A stretch of 64,000 nucleotides of DNA from Pantoea deleyi (lineage in GTDB: Bacteria > Pseudomonadota > Gammaproteobacteria > Enterobacterales > Enterobacteriaceae): contig NZ_CP071405.1 in assembly GCF_022647325.1 (NCBI RefSeq), positions 496,001-560,000 on the forward strand, given 5' to 3'. Shown here piece by piece: positions 52,695 to 63,693 of the stretch. The notes under the pieces were generated by a model. That model was not told the DNA's origin. It worked only from the letters and a program-made list of their open reading frames with translations, and did no database searches. Numbering within the stretch: the stretch's first letter is position 1; the number at the start of each line of letters is the position of its first letter. The translations under genes were made by a program, and so were the position numbers.

Positions 52695-53177
52695 ATGAGA
52701 TCCAAAGGGTTATCCACATGTCATTTTTGGCCTGGGCAGCGTGGGTAAGCGCAAACAGAGCGGGTTTATCCATGAAACAGAGCTATCCGTGCCAAAAATG
52801 TCTGCGCCATATCGACAGAGAATGAGATGTCGGGGCAGAAATGAAAACAGGCGGGATGCCTGTGGTGGCCGATTATAGCAGGAGCGCTCATCGTGCCGCC
52901 AGAGGGCAAAATCACCCGGTGATGACGCCTGAGCGGCCAGCGTGCTCCGGATTTATCTGCGTGCATCATCCCGGATCGATCATTCCTGTCCGCAGGAGTT
53001 GTATCCCCCTCTTCATTTACCGACAATATGGCGTTATTTGACTTAGATGTCAGCGTTGCGTCGCCGTTTGCCATAAAGTGCGGCTATGATGAGGGTGTTG
53101 CCGTTGCGGTAGTGCGGGCAAAGATGATTAATAAATGCCCCGTGGAAAAGGGGCCGGCATGATTAACAGGAGTACAG
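52695..53177. other. paeA-tamA intergenic region (no msrA)
   Basis: 483 bp without a credible gene. It contains a single consensus DnaA box (TTATCCACA at 52710-52718) just upstream of paeA. The longest frames here have no ribosome sites and low-complexity, unrelated translations. The divergent paeA and tamA promoters should be here. Confidence 0.6.
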
Positions 53178-54917
53178 GTGCCACGATTTTACACTTATTG
53201 CATGGCCAGCCTGCTGCTTGCCGCGCCCGCCCTTGAGGCGGCGACCGTGCGATTGCAGGTAGACGGCTTGACCGGGGATTTGCAAAAGAATGTCAGGGCG
53301 CGCCTGTCGACCATTGGCAGCGATGAGGTCTCAAACGATGGCCGTTTTCGTGCACGCGTCTCCGTCGCGATAAAAGAGGGGCTGCGCGCACTCGGCTATT
53401 ACGAACCCACTATCGATTTCGAATCCCGCCCCGCGCCTGCGCAGGGTGGTCGCCCGGTGCTGGTGGCGAAAGTGACGCCCGGCCAGCCGGTTAAAATCGG
53501 CGGCAGTACCATTGTGGTCGAAGGCGATGCGCGCAACGACGCCGATTACAAAGCCTGGGTAAAGCAGGGGCGGCCAAAAGTGGGCACCCAGCTCAACCAC
53601 GGGCAGTATGACAAATTCAAAAGCGGCTTCTCGAATCTCGCCCTGCGCAACGGCTACTTTGACGGCACCTTTAAAAAGAGCCAGCTTGGCGTGTCGGTTG
53701 AGCGGCATGAAGCCTTCTGGGATATCGATTACGACAGCGGCGAGCGCTATCGCTTCGGCGACGTGACCTTCCAGGGCTCGCAGATCCGCGAAGAGTACCT
53801 GCAGAATCTGGTGCCCTTTAAAGAGGGGGACTACTACAACTCCCGCGATCTGGCCGAGCTGAACCGCCGCCTCTCCGCCACCGGCTGGTTTAATTCGGTG
53901 GTGGTCGCGCCGGAGTTCAGCAAGGGCCGGAAGACCAAAGTGCTGCCGCTGAACGCCGCCATGTCGCCCCGCGTCGAAAACACCATCGAAACCGGCGTCG
54001 GCTACTCCACCGATGTCGGCCCCCGCCTCAAGGGGACCTGGAAGAAACCCTGGGTCAACGACCGGGGCCATAGCCTGACGGCCAGCGCCTATGTCTCTGC
54101 GCCGGAACAGCAGGTCGATCTGAGCTACAAAGTGCCCCTGCTGAAAAGCCCGCTGGAGCAGTACTACACCTTCTCCGGCGGCCTGAAGCGAACCGACCTC
54201 AACGACACCAAAGCCGATACCAGCACGCTTGCCGTATCGCGCAACTGGGACAGCAGCAGCGGCTGGCAGAAGGCCGTCAACCTGCGCTGGAGCCTGGACC
54301 ACTTTACCCAGGGCAACGTAACCAACACCACCATGCTGCTCTATCCGGGCGTCAGCGTGAACCGCACCCGTTCGCGTGGCGGCCTGATGCCGACCTGGGG
54401 CGACACGCAGCGCTACTCCGTTGATGTCTCAGATACGACCTGGGGATCTGACGTCGATTTCCTGATCCTGCAGGCGCAAAACGTCTGGATCCGCACCCTG
54501 GGTGACAGTCATCGCTTTGTCGCCCGCGGCAATCTGGGCTGGATCGAAACCAACGATTTCGAAAAAGTGCCGCCGGATCTGCGCTTCTTTGCCGGTGGTG
54601 ACCGCAGTATTCGTGGCTATAAATACAAAAATATCTCCCCGCGCGACGAGGATGGCAAACTCACGGGGGCCTCAAAGCTGGCCACCGGCTCGCTGGAGTA
54701 TCAGTACAACGTGACCGGTAAATGGTGGGGGGCCGTGTTTGTGGACTCCGGCGAAGCGGTAAACGACATCAAACAGAGCAACTTCAAGACCGGCGCGGGC
54801 GTCGGCGTGCGCTGGTCTTCACCGGTCGGCCCCATCAAATTTGATATCGCCAGGCCCATTGGCGATGACGAGGAGCATGGATTGCAATTTTACGTAGGAC
54901 TGGGGCCTGAACTATGA
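53178..54917 (+). CDS. tamA: Outer-membrane assembly factor TamA
   Basis: A 579-residue Omp85-family protein. A signal peptide (about residues 1-20), three POTRA domains (about 22-265) and a C-terminal 16-strand barrel with the Omp85 motif [15 protein letters not shown], ending in an aromatic-poor GLGPEL strand. With TamB it inserts some autotransporters and contributes to lipid homeostasis. Starts at GTG 53178 with AGGAG upstream. The stop overlaps tamB by 4 bp. Confidence 0.97.
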   Translation: MPRFYTYCMASLLLAAPALEAATVRLQVDGLTGDLQKNVRARLSTIGSDEVSNDGRFRARVSVAIKEGLRALGYYEPTIDFESRPAPAQGGRPVLVAKVTPGQPVKIGGSTIVVEGDARNDADYKAWVKQGRPKVGTQLNHGQYDKFKSGFSNLALRNGYFDGTFKKSQLGVSVERHEAFWDIDYDSGERYRFGDVTFQGSQIREEYLQNLVPFKEGDYYNSRDLAELNRRLSATGWFNSVVVAPEFSKGRKTKVLPLNAAMSPRVENTIETGVGYSTDVGPRLKGTWKKPWVNDRGHSLTASAYVSAPEQQVDLSYKVPLLKSPLEQYYTFSGGLKRTDLNDTKADTSTLAVSRNWDSSSGWQKAVNLRWSLDHFTQGNVTNTTMLLYPGVSVNRTRSRGGLMPTWGDTQRYSVDVSDTTWGSDVDFLILQAQNVWIRTLGDSHRFVARGNLGWIETNDFEKVPPDLRFFAGGDRSIRGYKYKNISPRDEDGKLTGASKLATGSLEYQYNVTGKWWGAVFVDSGEAVNDIKQSNFKTGAGVGVRWSSPVGPIKFDIARPIGDDEEHGLQFYVGLGPEL

Positions 54918-57900
54918 AGCTGTGGAAAAAGGTCCTGATCGGTATTCTGATCTTTCTGGTATTGCTGTTGGGCGGCGTGGCGTTTTTAATTGGCACCACG
55001 CCGGGGCTGCATCTGGTGCTGAAGGGCGCATCGCGCTGGGTGCCTGGCCTGTCGATCAAACAGGTGGACGGCGGCTGGCGCAACCTGACGCTCAACGGCC
55101 TGCGTTACGAGATGCCGGGCGTCAGCGTGGATGCCGGGCAGATCCATCTGGCGGTGAATCTTAACTGCCTGCTGCACTCGTCGGTCTGCGTCGACGACAT
55201 CTCCCTGCGCGACATCAGCGTGGTGGTCGACAGCAAAAAGATGACGCCTGCCGCGCCAGCGCCGGAAGAGGAGAGTGGCAACACCAACCTCAGCACGCCT
55301 TATCCAGTCACGCTGACTCATCTTGGCCTGCACAATATCAATGTGAAGGTCGATGACACGGCGGTCTCGCTGCTCGATTTCACCACCGGCCTGCAGTGGC
55401 AGGATCGCGCGCTGACGCTGAATCCGACCCATATTCAAAGCCTGCTGATTGCGCTGCCCAAAGCGGCAAAAGTCGTGAACGAAGAGGTGGTGCAGCCGAA
55501 AGTGCAGCAGCCTCATCCCGCCGAGAAGCCGCTGGGTGAAACGCTGCAGGCAATGTTTGCGCAACCCCTGTTGCCCGCGTTGCCCGATTTCCGTCTGCCG
55601 CTGGATATTGATGTGCAGCAGATTCTGGGTGAACAGCTACGTATTACCGGCGACACCGATATCTCGGTCAGCCGGCTGCTGCTGAAAGCCAGAACCGCCG
55701 ACCGTCAGATGCAGCTGACGACGCTGGAAGTGGACTCAAATCTGGGCAAACTCAACGGCAGCGGACAGGCGACGCTGGCGGATAACTGGCCGGTCGATTT
55801 CACCCTGAACGGCACGGTCAACACCGACCCGATCAAAGGCGAAAAGCTGGCGCTGAAACTGAATGGCGCGATGCGTGACGAGCTGAAGCTGGGGCTGAAC
55901 CTCTCCGGTCCGGTCAACGCGCAGCTGGACGCCACGACGCAGCTGGCGGTGGCGGGGCTGCCGCTGTCGCTGCAGCTGACCAGTCCGCAGCTGCGCTGGC
56001 CGTTAGCCGGCCCGGTACAGTATCAGGCGGATAAGCTGGACTATCAGTTCAAAGGCAAAGCCACCGACTACGTGATGTCACTGCAGACCGCCGTGAAGGG
56101 GGAATCGGTGCCGCCGGCCAGCGTGTCGCTGACCGGTAAGGGCAATGTCGAACAGTTCAGCCTTGATCGCCTGCGCATTGCCGCGCTGCAGGGCAATATT
56201 GACCTCACCGCGCTGGTGGACTGGCGCAAAGCGATTAGCTGGCGCAGTGAACTGACGCTGGCGGGCATCAACACTGCGAAACAGTATCCCGACTGGCCCG
56301 CGCGGCTGGATGGTAAAATCACCACCCGTGGCAGTCTGTATGGCGGCAGCTGGCAGCTGAGCGTGCCGCAGCTGCAGCTCAAAGGCAATGTGAAGCAGAA
56401 CGCGGTTACCGCGGACGGCTCACTGAGCGGGAACAGCTACAACCAGTGGACGGTGCCGGGCATCAAACTGGCGCTGGGCCGCAACCATCTGGATGTTAAA
56501 GGGGCGCTGGGCGACAGCCTGGATCTCGACGCCAGCATCAACGCGCCGCAGCTCGACAATGCGCTGCCGGGCCTGGGCGGCGTCGTCAACGGCACCATTA
56601 AGGCGCGCGGCACCCTGAAAGCGCCGCAGCTGCTGGCCGACCTCAATGGTCGCGGGCTGCGCTGGCAGCAGATGCAGATTAACCGCGTCACGCTGAACGG
56701 CGATGTGCGTTCCGGCGAACAGGTGGCGGGCAAGCTGCAACTGCGCGTCGAGCAGCTGAAGCAGGATGCGCTGAACATCAGCCTGCTGACGCTGAACGCC
56801 GACGGCAACGAAAAGCAGCATCAGCTGAAGCTCAACGTGCAGGGCAAGCCGGTGTCCGGTCAGCTGGCGCTGAACGGCAGCTTCGATCGCCAGACCGAAC
56901 GCTGGAAAGGGTCGCTCAACGACACGCGCTTTGACACGCCGGTCGGGGAGTGGCGTCTGACCCGCGCGATGGCGATCGACTACCTCAACAGCCGCCAGAC
57001 GGCGACGATTGGCCCGCACTGCTGGCAGAACCCCAACGCGCAGCTCTGCGTACCGGAGCCGGTCGAAGCCGGACCGGCCGGCCATGCGCATGTGGTGCTG
57101 AACCGCTTTGACCTGGCGATGGTTAAACCCTTTATGCCGGATGCCACACAGCTGAGCGGCCTGTTCAGCGGAGACGTGCGCGTAAACTGGACCGCAGAGG
57201 GTGGCTTGCCGACCGGAACCGTGGCGCTCAAGGGTAACGGCGTCAAAGTGGTGCAGGATGTGCAGGGCAACAGCCTGCCGATCGCCTTTGACACGCTCAA
57301 CCTCAACGCGGCGCTGCGCAACGGCCGCGCGCAGCTCGACTGGCTGATTCGCATCGCCGGTAACGGGCAGCTGGATGGCAACGTGCAGATCGACGATCCG
57401 CAAAACCGCCGCACACTGGGCGGTAACGTGAACATCCGCAATCTCTCGCTGGCGATGCTCAATCCGGCGCTGATGCAGGGCGAAAAAATCAAGGGCAGCC
57501 TGAACAGCGCCCTGCGTCTGGGCGGCAGCATTCAGCAGCCACAGGTATTCGGTCAGCTGGGCCTGACCGGCGTGGATGTGGATGGCAACTTTATGCCGGT
57601 GGATCTGACCAATGCCAGCCTGAACCTGGTGTTCAACGGTATGAGTTCGACCCTCAACGGCCTGGTGCAGACCGCGCAGGGCAACATCAACCTCAGCGGC
57701 AACGCCGACTGGAGCCAGCTTGATAACTGGCGTGCGCGCATCGCGGCGCAGGGCAGCCGGGTGCGTGTCACGGTGCCGCCGATGGTGCGTATGGATGTCT
57801 CGCCGGACCTGGTGTTTGAAGCGACGCCAGCCGCCTTTAACCTGGATGGCCGCGTCGATATTCCGTGGGCGCGCATCACGGTGCAGGAAGTGCCGGAAAG

Positions 57901-58681
57901 CGCCACCGGGGTCTCGTCCGATGAAGTAATGCTGGATGAACAGCTGAAGCCGATCGCACCGAAAACCGCCTCAATCCCGATTAACAGTAATCTGGTGATC
58001 CACGTCGGCAACGATGTGCGGCTCTCGGCGTTTGGCCTGAAGGCGAAGCTGAATGGCGACCTGAAGATGGTGCAGGATAAATCCGGCCTGGGCCTGAACG
58101 GTCAGATCAACATCCCTTCCGGTCGTTTCCATGCCTATGGTCAGGATCTGATCGTGCGTAAAGGGGAGCTGCAGTTTGCCGGGCCGCCGGATCAGCCTTA
58201 CGTTAACCTCGAAGCGATTCGTAATCCGGATGCCACCGAAGATGGCGTTACGGCGGGTCTGCGCGTCACCGGGCTGGCGGATGAGCCGAAGGCGGAAGTC
58301 TTCTCCGATCCGGCGATGTCGCAACAGGAAGCGCTCTCCTACCTGCTGCGTGGTCAGGGATTAGGCAGCGACGGCGACAGTAACGCACTGACTTCGGCCC
58401 TTGTTGGCTTAGGGGTTGCACAAAGTGGTCAGGTTGTGGGTAAAATCGGGGAGACGTTCGGTGTCAGCAATCTTGCCGTTGATACTGCGGGTGTTGGCGA
58501 CAGCCAGCAGGTGCAGGTCAGTGGCTATGTGCTGCCGGGTCTGCAGGTAAAATACGGTGTTGGCATATTTGATTCACTGGCGACGTTAACCTTGCGTTAC
58601 CGCCTGATGCCCAAACTCTATCTGGAAGCCGTGTCCGGTGTGGATCAGGCTCTCGATTTGCTCTATCAGTTTGAGTTTTAG
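54914..58681 (+). CDS. tamB: AsmA-like translocation and lipid-transfer protein TamB
   Basis: A 1255-residue protein (E. coli 1259). An N-terminal membrane anchor (residues about 6-28) is followed by a long beta-taco periplasmic span and the DUF490 C-terminal domain (about 900-1255) with [20 protein letters not shown] and [15 protein letters not shown]. It bridges the inner membrane to TamA and, with YhdP and YdbH, carries phospholipids outward. ATGA overlap with tamA; ytfP starts 2 bp after the stop. Confidence 0.97.
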   Translation: MKLWKKVLIGILIFLVLLLGGVAFLIGTTPGLHLVLKGASRWVPGLSIKQVDGGWRNLTLNGLRYEMPGVSVDAGQIHLAVNLNCLLHSSVCVDDISLRDISVVVDSKKMTPAAPAPEEESGNTNLSTPYPVTLTHLGLHNINVKVDDTAVSLLDFTTGLQWQDRALTLNPTHIQSLLIALPKAAKVVNEEVVQPKVQQPHPAEKPLGETLQAMFAQPLLPALPDFRLPLDIDVQQILGEQLRITGDTDISVSRLLLKARTADRQMQLTTLEVDSNLGKLNGSGQATLADNWPVDFTLNGTVNTDPIKGEKLALKLNGAMRDELKLGLNLSGPVNAQLDATTQLAVAGLPLSLQLTSPQLRWPLAGPVQYQADKLDYQFKGKATDYVMSLQTAVKGESVPPASVSLTGKGNVEQFSLDRLRIAALQGNIDLTALVDWRKAISWRSELTLAGINTAKQYPDWPARLDGKITTRGSLYGGSWQLSVPQLQLKGNVKQNAVTADGSLSGNSYNQWTVPGIKLALGRNHLDVKGALGDSLDLDASINAPQLDNALPGLGGVVNGTIKARGTLKAPQLLADLNGRGLRWQQMQINRVTLNGDVRSGEQVAGKLQLRVEQLKQDALNISLLTLNADGNEKQHQLKLNVQGKPVSGQLALNGSFDRQTERWKGSLNDTRFDTPVGEWRLTRAMAIDYLNSRQTATIGPHCWQNPNAQLCVPEPVEAGPAGHAHVVLNRFDLAMVKPFMPDATQLSGLFSGDVRVNWTAEGGLPTGTVALKGNGVKVVQDVQGNSLPIAFDTLNLNAALRNGRAQLDWLIRIAGNGQLDGNVQIDDPQNRRTLGGNVNIRNLSLAMLNPALMQGEKIKGSLNSALRLGGSIQQPQVFGQLGLTGVDVDGNFMPVDLTNASLNLVFNGMSSTLNGLVQTAQGNINLSGNADWSQLDNWRARIAAQGSRVRVTVPPMVRMDVSPDLVFEATPAAFNLDGRVDIPWARITVQEVPESATGVSSDEVMLDEQLKPIAPKTASIPINSNLVIHVGNDVRLSAFGLKAKLNGDLKMVQDKSGLGLNGQINIPSGRFHAYGQDLIVRKGELQFAGPPDQPYVNLEAIRNPDATEDGVTAGLRVTGLADEPKAEVFSDPAMSQQEALSYLLRGQGLGSDGDSNALTSALVGLGVAQSGQVVGKIGETFGVSNLAVDTAGVGDSQQVQVSGYVLPGLQVKYGVGIFDSLATLTLRYRLMPKLYLEAVSGVDQALDLLYQFEF

Positions 58682-58683
58682 CA

Positions 58684-59037
58684 ATGCGAATAATTGTCTA
58701 CGGCAGTTTACGGCGCAAACAGGGAAACAGTCACTGGATGACGAATGCGCAGTGGCTGGGTGATCACCAGATTGAAGGCTTCGAGCTTTACAGTCTGGGC
58801 CATTATCCCGGCGTAATTGAGGGCAACGGAACGGTACATTGTGAAGTGTACCGCATTGATGCCTCAACCCTGGCGGAGCTGGATGCGCTCCGCACCAAAG
58901 GGGGAGAGTACAAGCGTTATCTGACTCAGACGCCGTTTGGCAGTGCATGGCTTTATGTCTATCAACGCTCAGTGGCAGGACGCCAGCACATCACGAGTGG
59001 TGACTGGCTGAAGCGCGATGAGGAGCCAGAGGCCTGA
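58684..59037 (+). CDS. ytfP: Gamma-glutamylcyclotransferase-fold protein YtfP
   Basis: A 117-residue GGCT/AIG2-like protein with the family start MRIIVYGSLRRKQGNSHWM and the ALRTKGGEYKRYL stretch; a conserved acidic residue is in the AELDAL segment. The substrate is unknown. It is tightly linked to tamB (2-bp gap), the conserved enterobacterial arrangement, and ends in a strong terminator. Confidence 0.95.
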   Translation: MRIIVYGSLRRKQGNSHWMTNAQWLGDHQIEGFELYSLGHYPGVIEGNGTVHCEVYRIDASTLAELDALRTKGGEYKRYLTQTPFGSAWLYVYQRSVAGRQHITSGDWLKRDEEPEA

Positions 59038-59040
59038 ACA

Positions 59041-59074
59041 AAAACACCGTCCAGATGGACGGTGTTTTTTTTTC
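59041..59074. terminator. Bidirectional terminator between ytfP and ppa
   Basis: AAAACACCGTCC/GGACGGTGTTTT stem (59041-59052 with 59057-59068), loop AGAT, then more T residues to 59073. A-rich on the left, so it serves convergent ppa too. Confidence 0.93.
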
Positions 59075-59096
59075 GACTCACTAACCGGCAGCAGAA

Positions 59097-59627
59097 TTAT
59101 TTCTTCTGAGCGCGCTCGTAAGAGGAGATGATTTCGGCTTTAGCGGCTTCGGCATTGTCCCAGCCATCCACTTTCACCCATTTGCCTTTTTCCAGATCTT
59201 TGTAGTGCTCAAAGAAGTGGGTGATCTGTGCGCGCAGCAGCTCTGGCAGGTCGTTCACATCTTTGATGTGATCGTACTCTTTAGAGAGCTTGGTGTGCGG
59301 AACGGCAACCAGTTTGGCATCTTCGCCAGACTCGTCGGTCATTTTCAGCACGCCAACCGGACGGCAGCGGATCACTGAGCCTGGAACCAGTGGATAAGGG
59401 GTAGGAACCAGTACGTCAACCGGGTCACCATCCAGAGAGAGGGTGTTGTTGATGTAGCCGTAGTTGCACGGATAGAACATCGCGGTAGACATGAAACGGT
59501 CTACAAACAGGGCGCCAGACTCTTTATCAACTTCATATTTGATCGGATCAGCATTCGCTGGGATCTCAATGACAACGTAGATATCTTCTGGCAGGTCTTT
59601 ACCTGCTGGCACCTGGTTCAAACTCAT
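59097..59627 (-). CDS. ppa: Inorganic pyrophosphatase
   Basis: A 176-residue class I enzyme, same length as E. coli Ppa. Metal-binding DGDPVDVLV and the conserved [15 protein letters not shown] are present. It hydrolyses pyrophosphate to drive biosynthesis. Start 59627 has AAGGAA 7 bp upstream and the canonical [18 protein letters not shown]; the ATG at 59642 overlaps that ribosome site. Confidence 0.98.
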   Translation of the reverse strand: MSLNQVPAGKDLPEDIYVVIEIPANADPIKYEVDKESGALFVDRFMSTAMFYPCNYGYINNTLSLDGDPVDVLVPTPYPLVPGSVIRCRPVGVLKMTDESGEDAKLVAVPHTKLSKEYDHIKDVNDLPELLRAQITHFFEHYKDLEKGKWVKVDGWDNAEAAKAEIISSYERAQKK

Positions 59628-59727
59628 CGGGTATTCCTTCAATGGTCGTATGTTGAGTGTCGGCTATTATAGCCAACTGACTCTGAAAGTATGCCCTCTT
59701 TTTAGCGTTTCGGAATGCGCCCAAAGG

Positions 59728-60177
59728 CTACTTTGCGGTCACTAACAGCGAAACAATCCCTGCAGCAATCAGTGGCCCTACCGGTACTCCCCGGAAGAAC
59801 GCGACACCGATAACCGTGCCGATCAGCAGCCCGCCAATCACCGAAGGCTGGGCGCTCATAAAATTCACGCCCCGTCCGCCCAGCCAGGCAACGAAAATGC
59901 CGACCAGAATCGCGACGATCGACTGCCAGTTAGCAAACGACTTAATCAGCGACGAGGCGGGCAGCGAACCGCTGGCCAGCGGCGCCATCACCGCCACGGT
60001 CAGGATAATGATGCCCAGGGTAATGCCCTGTTTTTCCACATAGGGAAAAAACTGGGAGAGCGGGGTCAGTTTGATCGCCAGCAGTACCAGAATGGAGATC
60101 GTGACCGCAGTGTTGTGAACGAAGTAACTCAGTAGGGCGAGGCCGATAAGAATAAGGGTCGAGGCGTAAGCTGCCAT
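59728..60177 (-). CDS. DUF441/UPF0756 membrane protein (YeaL-like)
   Basis: A 149-residue protein with four membrane segments and the family signatures [29 protein letters not shown] and [17 protein letters not shown]. It resembles E. coli YeaL, whose function is unknown. AGGAAG precedes the start. It lies where E. coli carries the ytfQRT-yjfF sugar transporter genes; no such genes are present here. Confidence 0.9.
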   Translation of the reverse strand: MAAYASTLILIGLALLSYFVHNTAVTISILVLLAIKLTPLSQFFPYVEKQGITLGIIILTVAVMAPLASGSLPASSLIKSFANWQSIVAILVGIFVAWLGGRGVNFMSAQPSVIGGLLIGTVIGVAFFRGVPVGPLIAAGIVSLLVTAK

Positions 60178-60234
60178 GGTGTCTTCCTGAAAGTGAGTGG
60201 GCGCACTGACTCGCCAGCGTCAAAGCCGCTGAGG

Positions 60235-60645
60235 TCAGCAATCATCCGGATTAGCGCAGCTGCCTTTACCCAGCGACTGCAACATCAGCGCCTGATTGCG
60301 CACCAGGCTCAGCCCCTGGGCGCTCAGAGCCACGCTGCCCAGCGAACCCTGGGTCTTGAGCCGGCTCCGGCTGGCCTCAAGCCAGCTATCGCGGTAGCTC
60401 AGCCACGCACGCTGTGCGCGCCGCAGCGTCGTCTCCTCCTCCCCGCTGAGGCGTGTCATCAGCGTGTTGTACTGCGCATTCATCTCCTGATCCCAGGCCC
60501 GTGTCGCCGCCGCGTAGCACTGGTTCATGGCAAGGGTGGTCGAGGCCTTATCCAGGCAGCGGTCGAGGGAGGCATCAGTTTTCAGATCTTCGGCCATCGT
60601 CGCGGTGCTCACAAGCAGCAGCATCAGAAACAATCCTGATTTCAT
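60235..60645 (-). CDS. DUF1311 lysozyme-inhibitor-LprI-like protein
   Basis: A 136-residue secreted protein. Signal peptide about residues 1-18 (ending TMA-E), followed by a DUF1311 domain with four Cys that can pair (LDRCLDKAS, MNQCYAAATRAWDQEMN, and two near the C-terminus) and the signature RAQRAWLSYRDSWLEA. Some members inhibit lysozyme; activity here is inferred. Start 60645 has GGAG upstream and the signal peptide directly following. 57 bp upstream of the DUF441 gene in the same direction. Confidence 0.85.
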   Translation of the reverse strand: MKSGLFLMLLLVSTATMAEDLKTDASLDRCLDKASTTLAMNQCYAAATRAWDQEMNAQYNTLMTRLSGEEETTLRRAQRAWLSYRDSWLEASRSRLKTQGSLGSVALSAQGLSLVRNQALMLQSLGKGSCANPDDC

Positions 60646-60731
60646 CGGTTTCTCCGGATAAAAAAGGGCGGCGTTCAGCTTGCTGGATGTTTCCAGGATG
60701 ATCAAGGCGTTAACACTCTATTAATCAGGGT

Positions 60732-60759
60732 TAAAGTTTCGGAGCGTTATTGCCGATAC
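60732..60759 (+). promoter_or_regulatory. FliA (sigma-28) promoter of a chemoreceptor gene
   Basis: TAAAGTTT (60732-60739) and GCCGATAC (60752-60759) match the FliA consensus TAAAGTTT/GCCGATAA in 15 of 16 positions, with a 12-bp spacer (consensus 11). It lies 60 bp upstream of the chemoreceptor start and so places the gene in the late flagellar regulon. Confidence 0.85.
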
Positions 60760-60818
60760 CTCTTCCGCATTAGGGCCGCTTAAATTTTCGCCTTTTCTCA
60801 TACATGGAAATCATCAGG

Positions 60819-62378
60819 ATGAAACAGATATCACTTCGCACGGGGTTGCTGGCACTGCTGGCATTTATGACACTGCTGCTGTTGGCGGTGAGTTTTATGG
60901 GGATCGTGGCAATTAATAAAGGCAACCGCTCGCTGGATGTGATCAACCGCATTCAGGGGATTGAGCTGAACAGCCTTTATCAGAGTAACGCCGATCTGAT
61001 GCGGGCCCGCGCCAACGCGGCGCTGGCGGTGCGTAAAATCGAAATTGGTATGCTGGAGGAGGGCGCGGCCGTGACCAGGCTGTCGCAGGCCGATGTGGTG
61101 TCATCCCAGCAGAACCTGAAACGTTTTGTGGATGCGGGAACGGTGACGGCGCACGGAAAAATGCTGGCGGATGCGATTGCGGCCAGCTACAAGGCCTATC
61201 TCGACCAGGGCATTAAGCCGATGATGACCGCGCTGGATAAGCAGTACACCGACGAATATTACCAGCTGCTGGAAGGCAACCTGGCGACGCTGGCGGCCGG
61301 ATACAACAAGGCCGTCACCGACTTCAGCCAGTTCGCTGAACAGGTGACGCAGGCCCAGCTGGCGCAGGCGGCCCACAACGAAACCAAAATGAAAATCCTG
61401 ATCGCCGTGGCGGTGATCTTAACCCTGATGCTGCTGGTTCTCGCCTGGCAACTGTTGCGCCGGATGCTGCTGCTGCCGCTGAACCAGGCGATCGTGCATC
61501 TTGAGCAGATCTCGATGGGCGACCTGTCACAGGCGCTGCCACCTTCCAGCAACAACGAACTGGGACGGCTTAACCATGCACTGGCCGACATGCAGGCGTC
61601 GCTGCGCACCTCGGTCAGCCAGGTGCGTGAAGCGAGTATGCAGATCGACATCGGCAGCCGTGAACTGGCGGCGGGCAACGTCAACCTGTCGCAGCGCACC
61701 GAAGAGTCCGCCGCATCGCTGGAGCAGACTGCGGCCAGCATGGAACAGCTCACCGCGACGGTCCGCCTGAATGCCAGCAATGCTCAGCAGGCGCACAAGC
61801 TGGCGAACGCCGTCTCCGACACCGCCGATCGCGGCGCTGAGGTGGTCTGCTACGTGATGGAAAAAATGCATGAGATCACCGACAGCGCCAATCGCATTGG
61901 CGATATCCTGAGCGTGATCGACGGCATCGCCTTCCAGACCAACATCCTGGCACTTAACGCGGCCGTGGAAGCGGCGCGCGCGGGCGAACAGGGACGGGGC
62001 TTTGCGGTGGTGGCAAACGAAGTGCGCACGCTGGCGCAGCGCAGCGCCAACGCCGCCAAAGAGATCCGCACGCTGATCAGCGACTCGCAGTCACGGGTGA
62101 AAGAGGGCAGCGAGATGGCGACGCGCGCCGGAGAAACCATGGATGAGATTTCGGGCGAGGTGATGCGCGTCACCTCACTGATGAAAGAGATCTCTATGGC
62201 CTCCGACGAGCAGAGTCGCGGTATTGAGCAGGTCAATCAGGCCGTGACGCAGATGGATGCGGCAGCGCAGCAGAACGCCGCGCTGGTAGAGCAGGCGACT
62301 GCGGCGACGCAGTCGCTGGAAGCGCAGTCCGATCAGCTTCAGGCCACGATGGCGCAGTTCAGGCTGCAGACGGCATAA
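60819..62378 (+). CDS. Methyl-accepting chemotaxis protein, Tar/Tsr type
   Basis: A 519-residue chemoreceptor. Membrane helices at residues about 10-32 and 190-212 enclose a four-helix-bundle (TarH) periplasmic sensor; then HAMP, methylation helices and the hairpin tip [20 protein letters not shown]. It ends LQTA without the NWETF receptor tail that binds CheR. The start at 60819 has GGA about 10 bp upstream; the in-frame ATG at 60804 has no ribosome site. A FliA promoter lies upstream. The ligand is unknown; the aspartate/serine arginine set is not obvious. Confidence 0.93.
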   Translation: MKQISLRTGLLALLAFMTLLLLAVSFMGIVAINKGNRSLDVINRIQGIELNSLYQSNADLMRARANAALAVRKIEIGMLEEGAAVTRLSQADVVSSQQNLKRFVDAGTVTAHGKMLADAIAASYKAYLDQGIKPMMTALDKQYTDEYYQLLEGNLATLAAGYNKAVTDFSQFAEQVTQAQLAQAAHNETKMKILIAVAVILTLMLLVLAWQLLRRMLLLPLNQAIVHLEQISMGDLSQALPPSSNNELGRLNHALADMQASLRTSVSQVREASMQIDIGSRELAAGNVNLSQRTEESAASLEQTAASMEQLTATVRLNASNAQQAHKLANAVSDTADRGAEVVCYVMEKMHEITDSANRIGDILSVIDGIAFQTNILALNAAVEAARAGEQGRGFAVVANEVRTLAQRSANAAKEIRTLISDSQSRVKEGSEMATRAGETMDEISGEVMRVTSLMKEISMASDEQSRGIEQVNQAVTQMDAAAQQNAALVEQATAATQSLEAQSDQLQATMAQFRLQTA

Positions 62379-62453
62379 CGATCAGGGGAGCAACCCGCCC
62401 TCCGGGCCCGAACGGCGGCGGTCTGCCGATCGGGCCATCGTTACGCCGGATCA

Positions 62454-62490
62454 AAAAAGCCAGCGCACGTTAACCGCGCGCTGGCTTTTT
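62454..62490. terminator. Bidirectional terminator between chemoreceptor gene and fbp
   Basis: AAAAAGCCAGCGC (62454-62466) pairs with GCGCTGGCTTTTT (62478-62490). A- and T-rich ends make it functional for both converging genes. Confidence 0.92.
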
Positions 62491-62517
62491 GCTTTTCTGC
62501 CTTAAACCGCGACCGGA

Positions 62518-63525
62518 TTAGCCCTGACGGCAATCCGGGAACTCAGCCAGGAAACGCTCAACGTCGTTCACCATCGCCTCATTGCCGCAGTAGAACGGGC
62601 AGCGCTGATGCAGCGTGACCGGCGGAATATCCAGAATGCGTCGCTGACCATCGCTGGCTTTACCGCCCGCCTGTTCGGCCAGGAAGGCCATCGGGTTGCA
62701 CTCATACAGCAGACGCAGCTTGCCCTGAGGATGGCTGGCGGTGCTTGGATAGAGATAGATGCCGCCTTTCAGCAGGTTACGATGGAAATCCGCGACCAGC
62801 GAACCGATGTAACGCGAGGTGTAAGGACGGTGCGTCGGCAGATCCTCTTCCTGGCAGAATTTCAGATATTTCTTCACGCCCTGCGGGAAACGAATGTAGT
62901 TACCTTCGTTGATAGAGTAGGTGTAACCGGTCTCCGGGTAGGTCATGCGTTCGTGGCTCAGGCAGAACACACCCAGCGACGGATCGTAGGTAAACGCATG
63001 CACGCCCGCACCGGTGGTGTAGACCATCATGGTGGAGGAGCCGTATACCACGTAGCCCGCAGCGACCTGCTTGTTACCCGGCTGCATGAAGTCCGCTTCA
63101 ACCACCGGTGTACCCGGTTCGCTGACGCGGTGATAGATAGAGAAGATGGTGCCGACGGACACGTTCACGTCGATGTTAGATGAACCATCCAGCGGGTCCA
63201 TCAGCACCACATATTTGCCGTTCTCCTCACCTTCGAAGATCACGAACTCATCTTCTTCCTCAGAAGCGATACCGGCGACGATGCCACGCGCTTTCAGGGC
63301 TGCCTTGAGTTTTTCATTGGCGAACAGATCCAGTTTCATCTGCTGTTCACCCTGAACATTTTCCACACCACTGGCACCGAGGATATCCACTAACCCGGCT
63401 TTGTTGATGTCGCGGTGAATAATTTTGGCACCCAGCTTGATAGCTGAGATCAGTGCCGTCAGTTCACCTGTGGCGTGCGGAAAGTCGTGCTGCTTCTCGA
63501 CGATAAATTCGCCCAACGTTTTCAT
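62518..63525 (-). CDS. fbp: Fructose-1,6-bisphosphatase class I
   Basis: A 335-residue gluconeogenic enzyme. Metal-binding motifs ASEEEDE and [12 protein letters not shown] and the late [14 protein letters not shown] are present. Start 63525 has AGGGA upstream and the canonical [15 protein letters not shown]; the ATG at 63561 would add 12 unrelated residues. It is divergent from mpl, as in E. coli. Confidence 0.97.
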   Translation of the reverse strand: MKTLGEFIVEKQHDFPHATGELTALISAIKLGAKIIHRDINKAGLVDILGASGVENVQGEQQMKLDLFANEKLKAALKARGIVAGIASEEEDEFVIFEGEENGKYVVLMDPLDGSSNIDVNVSVGTIFSIYHRVSEPGTPVVEADFMQPGNKQVAAGYVVYGSSTMMVYTTGAGVHAFTYDPSLGVFCLSHERMTYPETGYTYSINEGNYIRFPQGVKKYLKFCQEEDLPTHRPYTSRYIGSLVADFHRNLLKGGIYLYPSTASHPQGKLRLLYECNPMAFLAEQAGGKASDGQRRILDIPPVTLHQRCPFYCGNEAMVNDVERFLAEFPDCRQG

Positions 63526-63693
63526 AACACATTCCCTGAATCTGCGATGGAGTGGCAGCACGCGTAACAGTCTGCCAACGGATGCGTACGCAGTTTAGCC
63601 GATTGAACTTCAAAAACCATAGTCCTAATCCGTTTCTTCCGTCTGCGAGCAGGGTTACACTGTGCGCCGAACTTTTGAGTAATGGATCATGTT

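Noticed and set aside
52766..53074. Open frame in the paeA-tamA gap as a candidate for msrA or a small gene
   Set aside because: It lacks the GCFWC-type MsrA motif, has no ribosome site and shows no family similarity.
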